Program-made: the position numbers and the translations under genes
Assembly: GCA_019313605.1 (NCBI GenBank)
Contig: JAFDAW010000101.1
Location: forward strand, 1 to 9,361
Direction of reading: 5' to 3'
From: Deltaproteobacteria bacterium
GTDB taxonomy: Bacteria > Myxococcota_A > UBA9160 > SMWR01
DNA: 9,361 nt
Notes under the pieces: model-generated
What the model saw: only the letters and a program-made list of their open reading frames with translations
What the model was told of the DNA's origin: nothing
Databases searched by the model: none
Part shown: positions 1 to 5,260 of the stretch, piece by piece
How positions within the stretch are numbered: the stretch's first letter is position 1
Layout: each line of letters begins with the position of its first letter

Positions 1-1454
1 CCGAGTGCGGCGCCGAGCTTCGCGATCACTTCTCCGTCGGAATACGTCTCCCACATCGATTCAACGGCGGGAACCACGCGCTGAACACGGCGCGCTGCGT
101 TGACGAAGGTGCCGAGCTTTTCGGCCGCGTGCCGCACCGGGACGATCACGTGCGCGACGCGCTGCAATTCGGATGCGTGAGTGTCGAGCACGATCACTGT
201 ATCGAGGTTCGCGAGCGGCTCTTCGCTGCCGAGCATCCCTTCCTGCAACGCATCATGTCCGAGCGCGATCACAGCATCGACTCCGCCACTGCCGATTCGA
301 TCCACCACCGTGCGCGCATCGCCAAATCCGAGTTCGCGCGCGCCGACGGCGTTGGGCGCCTTCTCTTCCTTGATGAGCAGATCGTCCGCCTTGCCGCGCA
401 CGACCGCGACGCCGAGTGTTTCCGAACCCAAGGCCGCGAGAAAGCGCCGGAAGGTGAAGAGGTCCTCGTTGGTGGCGTGCGCGGACGCGAGCCCTGCGAT
501 CACGCCGGGGCCCTTCGACTCGATGAGTCGGCCCAACCGGCTCGCCGCGACTTCGATCGCTTGATCGAGTCCGACGGGATCGAGCCGCCCCGACTCGTCG
601 CGCACCGCGCATTCGCGCAGACGGTCCGGAGCGCCGATCCTGCGATAGCTCATTCGGCCCGCGTCACAGATCCAGGTGTCGTTCACCGCATCGTTACGGC
701 GCGGCACATAGCGGTAGACCTTGTTGTTCGCGACACCGAGGTGGATGTTGCAGCCGTTCGAACACCCCGTGCAGATGCCGGGAACATCCTCGAGGAACCA
801 GACCCGGATCTTGAAACGGAAGTCCTTCGTGGTAAGCGCCCCGACCGGACAGATGTCCGCGACGTTCATCGAATAATCGTTGTCGAGTGGCGTCCCGGGG
901 AAGGTCTCGATCACAGAATGATCACCGCGGTTGAAGATCGCGAGCTCACCGGTTTTCGGAATCTCTCGACAGAAACGCACGCAGCGGCGACACAGGATGC
1001 AGCGCTCCTGATCGAAGACGATCGTCGGGCCCAGGTCGACGTTCTTCTTGAGCGCGCGCCGCGGCTCCTTGGAGCGAGACGCCTTCACCCCGTAGTCGTA
1101 CGTGTAGTCCTGCAACTTACACTCGCCCGCCTGATCGCAGATCGGGCAATCAAGCGGATGGTTGACGAGCAGCAACTCCATCACGCCTTCGCGCGCTTGC
1201 TTCACGCGTTCGTTCTGGGTGTGCACCACCATCCCGTCACGCACCGGCGTGTCGCAGGCGATCTGGAGCTTGGGAATGCCCTCGACTTCCACCTGACACA
1301 AGCGGCACGATCCGTCGATGGGCAGCTTGGGGTGCCAACAATAATGGGGGATATCGATGCCGTTCATCAGCAGGCCCGCGTCGTCGAGCGCCTGAAGGAT
1401 GGTGCGCCCTTCGGCAACCTCGAGCTCATTCCCGTCGATCGTGATCTTCGGCAT
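1..1454 (-). CDS. nuoG: NADH-quinone oxidoreductase subunit G (NuoG), 3' end cut by the window edge
   Basis: Peripheral-arm subunit of respiratory complex I that carries electrons from NuoF/NuoE toward the quinone site. The frame is open from the ATG at 1454 to the window edge, giving about 484 residues of a protein that is normally longer, so the C-terminus is missing. Iron-sulfur ligands are readable in order: C39, C50, C53, C67 ([2Fe-2S] N1b); H99, C103, C106, C112 (the His-Cys cluster N5); C152, C155, C158, C202 (N4); and C228, C231, C235, C263, the extra N7 set found in only some bacteria. From about residue 275 the degenerate molybdopterin-oxidoreductase fold begins (for example SAHATNEDLF). 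The ATG overlaps the nuoF stop by one base (TGATG), which suggests translational coupling. A long plus-strand frame over the same bases is only a shadow. The identification is firm; the full length cannot be seen. Confidence 0.96.
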   Translation of the reverse strand, partial: MPKITIDGNELEVAEGRTILQALDDAGLLMNGIDIPHYCWHPKLPIDGSCRLCQVEVEGIPKLQIACDTPVRDGMVVHTQNERVKQAREGVMELLLVNHPLDCPICDQAGECKLQDYTYDYGVKASRSKEPRRALKKNVDLGPTIVFDQERCILCRRCVRFCREIPKTGELAIFNRGDHSVIETFPGTPLDNDYSMNVADICPVGALTTKDFRFKIRVWFLEDVPGICTGCSNGCNIHLGVANNKVYRYVPRRNDAVNDTWICDAGRMSYRRIGAPDRLRECAVRDESGRLDPVGLDQAIEVAASRLGRLIESKGPGVIAGLASAHATNEDLFTFRRFLAALGSETLGVAVVRGKADDLLIKEEKAPNAVGARELGFGDARTVVDRIGSGGVDAVIALGHDALQEGMLGSEEPLANLDTVIVLDTHASELQRVAHVIVPVRHAAEKLGTFVNAARRVQRVVPAVESMWETYSDGEVIAKLGAAL

Positions 1455-2749
1455 CAGAGTTCGAAGCTCCCCGGAAATGGGCACTTGCGCTGTCGGACGT
1501 GCTCGACGAAATCGTCGCGGAAGTGGCGCAGCAGCCCCTGGATCGGCCACGCGGCAGCGTCTGCAAATGCGCAGATCGTCTTCGCCTCCATCTTGCCGGC
1601 AACGTCGCCTAGCACGTCGATGTCTTCTTCTTCACCCGCTCCACGCTCGATCCGATCGACGATCTTGTTCATCCACCCCGTACCCTCGCGGCATTGGGTG
1701 CACTGACCGCACGATTCGTCGCGGAAGAAGTATGAGATCACACTCGCAGCTCGAACCATGCAGGTGGTCTCGTCCATCACCATGACCCCGCCGGTACCGA
1801 GCATTGTCTTTTGTTCGCGCAGAAATTCGTTCGCCATCGGGACGTCGAGTTGGCCGGCGGGCAGAATCGGCATCGACATGCCGCCCGGGATGACACCCTT
1901 CACCTTGCGCCCGCCGGGAACTCCGCCCGCGTGTTCGAAAACGATCTCGGACAAAGGCGTTCCGAGCGGCAACTCGTAGAGGCCCGGGCGGACCACGTGA
2001 CCCGACACGCCGAAAATCGTCGTGCCGGGGCTCTTCTCGGTCCCGAATCCGCGGAACCAATTGGCGCCCTTGGCGATGATGTGCGGAACGTGAGAAAAGG
2101 TCTCCACGTTGTTGACCGTCGTCGGCATGCCAAATGCGCCGTACTGCGCGGGAAACGGCGGCTTCTTGCGGGGCTGGCCCTTCTTGCCCTCGAGCGATTC
2201 GAGCAGTCCGGTCTCTTCCCCACAGATATAGGCGCCCGCGCCGCGCGTCACCCGCACATCGTGGTGAAAACCCGTGCCCATTATGTTGTCGCCGAGATAA
2301 CCCTTCGCGTAGGCCTCAGCGACGGCGCGCTCCACTTGGGTGGCGGGAAAGGCGTACTCGCCTCGAATGTAGATGAAGGTGGCGGTAGCTCCGGTCGCCC
2401 AAGCCGCGATCAGGATGCCCTCGAGCATCTGATGCGCTCCGCGCTCGAGCATGATCCGGTCCTTGAACGACCCGGGCTCGGATTCGTCGGCGTTGCAAAT
2501 CAGGTACTTGGGGCGATCGTCTTCTTTGGGCATGAACGACCACTTCATGCCCGCCGGGAAGCCCGCGCCCCCGCGACCCTGCAAGCCTGCGGTCTTGACG
2601 ACTTCGATCACGTCGTCGGGAGTCATCTCGGTCAGGGCCTTGCGCGCGGCCGCGTAACCGCCGAAGCGCTCGTAGCCCTCGAGGGTCGGGTAGTCGGCCT
2701 CGGCGAAGTGCTCGGTCAGATATTGGGTCACGTAGGGACTCTCGAGCAC
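1454..2749 (-). CDS. nuoF: NADH-quinone oxidoreductase subunit F (NuoF), NADH/FMN-binding
   Basis: Entry point of complex I: it binds NADH and FMN and passes electrons to cluster N3. The protein has 431 residues, the usual family length. The glycine-rich FMN/NADH motif GRGGAGFPAGMKW is at 58-70, the conserved NADES motif at 86-90, and GAGAYICGEETGLLESLEG at 170-188. The N3 [4Fe-4S] ligands are C347, C350, C353 (CGQCTQCREGT) and C393. The start is GTG at 2749, preceded by an AGGGG ribosome binding site that overlaps the nuoE stop codon. Only eight bases separate the two genes. At the other end its TGA overlaps the nuoG ATG. Gene order and spacing show one transcript with nuoE and nuoG. Nothing is missing from the active site. 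Confidence 0.98.
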   Translation of the reverse strand: MLESPYVTQYLTEHFAEADYPTLEGYERFGGYAAARKALTEMTPDDVIEVVKTAGLQGRGGAGFPAGMKWSFMPKEDDRPKYLICNADESEPGSFKDRIMLERGAHQMLEGILIAAWATGATATFIYIRGEYAFPATQVERAVAEAYAKGYLGDNIMGTGFHHDVRVTRGAGAYICGEETGLLESLEGKKGQPRKKPPFPAQYGAFGMPTTVNNVETFSHVPHIIAKGANWFRGFGTEKSPGTTIFGVSGHVVRPGLYELPLGTPLSEIVFEHAGGVPGGRKVKGVIPGGMSMPILPAGQLDVPMANEFLREQKTMLGTGGVMVMDETTCMVRAASVISYFFRDESCGQCTQCREGTGWMNKIVDRIERGAGEEEDIDVLGDVAGKMEAKTICAFADAAAWPIQGLLRHFRDDFVEHVRQRKCPFPGSFEL

Positions 2750-2757
2750 AGCGACCC

Positions 2758-3228
2758 CTATTTACCGAGTGAATCGAGGATCTGCTTCGCCTTTTCGACG
2801 TCGAGATCCTCGTGATATTCGTCATCGACACGCATCATGGGCGCATACCCACAAGCTCCCAGGCACTCTTCGTGGCCGAGAAAGATGCGGCCGTCCGGAG
2901 TTTCTCCGGGAGCGGTCACACCGAGATGCGACTCCAGCTGGCTCAGCAGACCTCGCGAACCGCGCAGCGAGCAGGGCAGGTTCGTACACACGTAGACGTG
3001 ATGCTTGGCCTGCGGTGAATCGAAGAACATGTTGTAAAAAGTGACGACTTCCATCACCTCGATCGGGCGAATCTCGAAGATTTCGGCGAGTTCGACCGCG
3101 CACTCCTTGGAGACGTGGCCGTGATCTGCTTGAACGAGATGTATCGCTGGGAGAAGCGCGCCCCGCTTCTTGGGATACTTCGAGATGGCCTCGTCGATCT
3201 GCGAACGCGTCTCGTCGGAGATCACCAT
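2758..3228 (-). CDS. nuoE: NADH-quinone oxidoreductase subunit E (NuoE), 24-kDa thioredoxin-like [2Fe-2S] protein
   Basis: Partner of NuoF that carries the off-path [2Fe-2S] cluster N1a. From the ATG at 3228 it is 156 residues, normal for the family. The N-terminal helical part (about 5-70) is followed by a thioredoxin-like domain with the cluster ligands C81, C86, C122 and C126 (CTNLPC and ECLGACG). The frame stays open further upstream, to a possible start at 3339, but that extension lies within nuoA and has no NuoE-like sequence, so I chose 3228. This start overlaps the end of nuoA by seven bases. A GTG one codon later is a minor alternative. Direct coupling of nuoE to nuoA is unusual, because nuoB, nuoC and nuoD normally sit between them. 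Confidence 0.96.
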   Translation of the reverse strand: MVISDETRSQIDEAISKYPKKRGALLPAIHLVQADHGHVSKECAVELAEIFEIRPIEVMEVVTFYNMFFDSPQAKHHVYVCTNLPCSLRGSRGLLSQLESHLGVTAPGETPDGRIFLGHEECLGACGYAPMMRVDDEYHEDLDVEKAKQILDSLGK

Positions 3229-3575
3229 TCGAGACCGCCCTTCATCCACTCGTAGATCAGTCCGATGGCGAGCGGAATCGTAAAGATGAACATCGCCATG
3301 AAACCGAACCAGCCGAGATCCTGGAAGACCGCGCCCCACGGGTAGAAGAAGATCGCCTCGACGTCGAAGACGACAAAGAGAATCGCGACCATGTAAAACT
3401 TGACCGCGTAGCGGCGGCGCGGACTAACGATCTGCGACTCACCGCATTCGAACGGTTCGTGTTTTCCGGCGAATTTGCGGCGCGGCCCGAGCAGCAGGTG
3501 GATGCCGAGCATCGCGCATGCGACCACCACCCCCAAGACGAGGATCACCAAAACGCCGGTGTACTCGGCGAGCAT
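3222..3575 (-). CDS. nuoA: NADH-quinone oxidoreductase subunit A (NuoA, ND3 homologue)
   Basis: Small membrane subunit of complex I next to the quinone-binding junction. The 117 residues form three transmembrane helices (about 5-30, 59-80 and 87-109). The family signature is clear: EPFECG at 40-45, with the conserved loop cysteine C44, then RRYAVKFY and FDVEAIFFYPW at 70-80, with the acidic residues D71 and E73 in the second helix. The ATG at 3575 has a strong GGAGG Shine-Dalgarno nine bases upstream (plus-strand 3585-3589). It is the first gene of the leftward operon; its TGA overlaps the nuoE start by seven bases. It is divergent from gpsA. Confidence 0.97.
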   Translation of the reverse strand: MLAEYTGVLVILVLGVVVACAMLGIHLLLGPRRKFAGKHEPFECGESQIVSPRRRYAVKFYMVAILFVVFDVEAIFFYPWGAVFQDLGWFGFMAMFIFTIPLAIGLIYEWMKGGLEW

Positions 3576-3584
3576 GGGTCGCGT

Positions 3585-3589
3585 CCTCC
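3585..3589 (-). promoter_or_regulatory. Shine-Dalgarno of nuoA
   Basis: GGAGG on the minus strand, nine bases before the ATG at 3575. It is the strongest ribosome binding site in the nuo block and fixes the nuoA start. The downstream nuo genes depend on overlaps or short gaps. Confidence 0.75.
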
Positions 3590-3609
3590 GCGCGCATCAA
3601 AAGAAGTGG

Positions 3610-3627
3610 GAACTACTTGAACTACTT
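3610..3627. repeat. Perfect 9-bp tandem direct repeat in the nuoA/gpsA control region
   Basis: GAACTACTT occurs twice back to back (3610-3618 and 3619-3627). It lies 35-52 bases upstream of the nuoA start codon. It could be a pair of binding half-sites or a chance duplication; no known regulator site is recognised. If the candidate nuo promoter at 3643-3671 is right, the repeat lies at or just downstream of the start of transcription. Confidence 0.6.
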
Positions 3628-3642
3628 ACGAAAACCGCGCGG

Positions 3643-3671
3643 AAGGTACCGGGGACCCCCGCGGGCGTCAA
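3643..3671 (-). promoter_or_regulatory. Candidate sigma-70-type promoter for the nuo operon
   Basis: On the minus strand, TTGACG (3671-3666) is a 5/6 match to the -35 consensus. It is followed after exactly 17 bases by TACCTT (3648-3643), a 3/6 match to the -10 consensus. Transcription would start near 3636, giving a leader of about 60 bases before nuoA. The -10 is weak, so this is a proposal only. The -35 lies inside one arm of the inverted repeat at 3664-3684. Confidence 0.3.
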
Positions 3672-3684
3672 GAATTTTGACGCC
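3664..3684. promoter_or_regulatory. Perfect inverted repeat, possible operator between nuoA and gpsA
   Basis: Arms GGCGTCAA (3664-3671) and TTGACGCC (3677-3684) are exact reverse complements around a 5-base AT-rich centre, GAATT. No T-run follows on either strand, so it does not look like a terminator. Its place in a divergent promoter region, 28 bases before gpsA and overlapping the candidate nuo -35, suggests a dimeric regulator site. No specific regulator is recognised. Confidence 0.45.
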
Positions 3685-3711
3685 TCGAAATGGTATTCGC
3701 GCGGGTATATG

Positions 3712-4725
3712 ATGGGCACCGTGAGCATCCCGATCGCAGTACTCGGCGCCGGAAGTTTCGGAACCTGCCTCGCGCTTCTTTGCGCGCGAAATCACGACGT
3801 CACGATCTGGGCGCACGATCCAGATCTAGCCGAAAGCATCAACCGCGATCGGAAAAACCCTAGGTATCTGTCGGATCTCGAAATTCCCTCCAATGCGCGC
3901 GCGACTTCGGACATGTCGGAAGCACTACGGGACCGCGAACTGGTCATCTGCGCGATCCCGAGTCAATTCGTGCGGGACGTAATGACGCGCGCCAATCGCG
4001 AGCTGTCCGATACGAGCATCCTGATTTCGACCGTCAAGGGGATCGAGAACGGAACCTGCATGCTGATGGACGAGGTGTTCCGAGATGTGCTCGACCCGGT
4101 CCACCATCCGCGCCTGACCTTCCTTTCGGGCCCTTCGTTCGCCCGCGAGGTCGCCGACGGACAGCCCACCGCGGTGACGGTCGCCTGCCGCGACGAGACC
4201 TACGCGGTATCTGTCCAGGAATCGCTCTCTTCGCCAGAATTCCGCTGCTATACGGGCAACGACGTCGTGGGTGTCGAACTCGGTGGCGCGCTCAAGAACG
4301 TGATCGCGATCGCCGTGGGGGTCTGTGACGGACTCGGCTTCGGGCTGAACGCCCGCGCGGCCGTGATGACGCGAGGCCTCCGGGAAATCACCCGGTTGGG
4401 CATCGCGATGGGCGCCGACGCGACGACCTTTCTCGGGCTCGCGGGGACGGGCGACCTCTGGCTGACCTGCACGGGCGACCTCTCCCGAAATCGCCGGGTC
4501 GGGCTCGCCCTCGGGCGCGGAGAGAGCCTTTCAGACATTATGAGCGGCATGAACGAGGTTGCGGAGGGCGTCCGGACGACCGAGGGGGCCTGCGAACTCG
4601 GGCGCCGCCACGGCGTCGAGTTGCCGATCGCCGCGATGGTCGACGAACTCATCCGAGGAAAGATCACGCCTGCAGAGGGCGCGCGCCGGCTGATGGCGCG
4701 CCAGCTGCGCAGCGAGAACGAATAG
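3712..4725 (+). CDS. gpsA: NAD(P)+-dependent glycerol-3-phosphate dehydrogenase (GpsA)
   Basis: Cytoplasmic enzyme that interconverts dihydroxyacetone phosphate and sn-glycerol 3-phosphate, supplying the phospholipid backbone. The 337 residues match the family length. The N-terminal Rossmann motif GAGSFGT is at 12-18, STVKG at 106-110 and SGPSFAREV at 139-147. The catalytic lysine K195 is in GGALKNV, TRGLREI is at 220-226, and the C-terminal GLAGTGDLWLTC leads to SRNRR at 258-262. The frame is open upstream to 3475, but that stretch lies opposite nuoA and has no GpsA sequence. The start is uncertain among ATG 3709, ATG 3712 and GTG 3721, and none has a strong Shine-Dalgarno. The GTG gives MSIPIAVLGAG, which also resembles family N-termini. 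It is transcribed alone, divergent from nuo. Confidence 0.95.
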   Translation: MGTVSIPIAVLGAGSFGTCLALLCARNHDVTIWAHDPDLAESINRDRKNPRYLSDLEIPSNARATSDMSEALRDRELVICAIPSQFVRDVMTRANRELSDTSILISTVKGIENGTCMLMDEVFRDVLDPVHHPRLTFLSGPSFAREVADGQPTAVTVACRDETYAVSVQESLSSPEFRCYTGNDVVGVELGGALKNVIAIAVGVCDGLGFGLNARAAVMTRGLREITRLGIAMGADATTFLGLAGTGDLWLTCTGDLSRNRRVGLALGRGESLSDIMSGMNEVAEGVRTTEGACELGRRHGVELPIAAMVDELIRGKITPAEGARRLMARQLRSENE

Positions 4726-4774
4726 CGAACGCGTTCGCATATAAGAGCCACGCCCGTAACACCCCGCTCAATAA

Positions 4775-4793
4775 GGCAAAATGGGGCAAATGG
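4775..4793. repeat. Imperfect tandem repeat upstream of feoA
   Basis: GGCAAAATGG (4775-4784) is followed directly by GGCAAATGG (4785-4793), the same word with one A removed. It lies in the 226-base gap between gpsA and feoA and overlaps the small inverted repeat at 4782-4798. Its role is unknown. Confidence 0.4.
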
Positions 4794-4798
4794 CCCCA
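4782..4798. repeat. Short inverted repeat in the gpsA-feoA gap
   Basis: TGGGGC (4782-4787) and GCCCCA (4793-4798) can pair around a 5-base loop. No T-run follows on the plus strand, so an intrinsic terminator for gpsA is not supported. It may be a protein site or may have no function. Confidence 0.35.
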
Positions 4799-4846
4799 CT
4801 AGAAAGCATGGCGCCGAGCCGCCAAGAGCGCTAAATTTTATTAAGC

Positions 4847-4865
4847 GAAAACGAAAATCGTTTTC
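4847..4865. promoter_or_regulatory. Fur-box-like operator upstream of feoAB
   Basis: GAAAACGAAAATCGTTTTC matches the classic 19-bp Fur box (GATAATGATAATCATTATC) at 14 of 19 positions. It keeps the arrangement of two direct GATAAT-like hexamers and one inverted hexamer. It sits in an AT-rich patch about 86 bases before the feoA start, where iron-loaded Fur would repress ferrous iron uptake. The match and context are seen directly; binding is inferred. A convincing -35/-10 pair was not found nearby. TTGAAA at 4868-4873 is a possible -35, but no good -10 lies at the right distance. Confidence 0.6.
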
Positions 4866-4951
4866 AATTGAAAGGCCGGAAAAGCCGATAAGAACTCAAA
4901 AGCGGTCCCTCTCGAACCCCGGCAATCCCGAGAAGACCTCGGTCAGGAATC

Positions 4952-5260
4952 ATGGCGCTACCCACAGAATCCCTCGTTACCGAATCCTTCAGACCTACTC
5001 TCGTCTGTGACGCCAGCGTGCCGCTCTCGTCGCTGGCCCCGGGCTCCCACGCGACGATTACCGACGTCGACGCGACCACACCCGAAGGTCACCGCCTGCT
5101 CGAGCTCGGCTTCCTGCCCGAAACCGAAATTCGCGTCGTCCGACGCGCACCTCTCCGCGACCCGATCGCGTTCTACCTGCGCGGCGGCCAGATCTGCTTG
5201 CGGCGCTCGGAAGCCGCACTGATCCGGGTGATTTCGACCGACGAAGAGTCCGCGGCGTGA
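4952..5260 (+). CDS. feoA: Ferrous iron transport protein A (FeoA), SH3-like domain
   Basis: Small cytosolic partner of the FeoB iron channel. The protein has 102 residues. The FeoA SH3-like fold spans about 24-95, with the family pattern L-x-x-L-x-P-G at 25-31, RLLELGFLPETEIRVV at 48-63, then APLRDPI at 66-72 and LRGGQICLRRSEA at 76-88. A 23-residue N-terminal extension makes it slightly longer than the usual 75-90 residues. The ATG at 4952 has AGGA three bases upstream. Its TGA lies within GTGA, which also holds the feoB start, so the two are translationally coupled. A Fur-box-like site upstream suggests iron-dependent repression. No feoC is seen. Confidence 0.9.
   Translation: MALPTESLVTESFRPTLVCDASVPLSSLAPGSHATITDVDATTPEGHRLLELGFLPETEIRVVRRAPLRDPIAFYLRGGQICLRRSEAALIRVISTDEESAA

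Noticed and set aside
129..1706. Long plus-strand open frame (525 codons) opposite nuoG and the end of nuoF
   Set aside because: The minus strand encodes clear NuoG and NuoF with all cofactor motifs. The antisense frame is open because of GC-rich codon bias and shows no recognisable domain.
1811..2815. Plus-strand open frame of 334 codons opposite nuoF
   Set aside because: Shadow of nuoF. It has low-complexity Arg/Ala/Gly composition and no motif.
3229..3339. N-terminal extension of nuoE to an in-frame start at 3339
   Set aside because: The extension lies entirely inside nuoA and has no NuoE-like sequence. ATG 3228 gives the normal family length.
3475..3711. N-terminal extension of gpsA to an in-frame start at 3475
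   Set aside because: It overlaps nuoA on the other strand, crosses the control region, and puts 79 non-homologous residues ahead of the Rossmann motif.
4725..4738. Perfect palindrome GCGAACGCGTTCGC at the gpsA stop codon as a terminator
   Set aside because: It has no loop and no following T-run, so it does not fit an intrinsic terminator. A 14-bp self-complementary word in GC-rich DNA may be chance.
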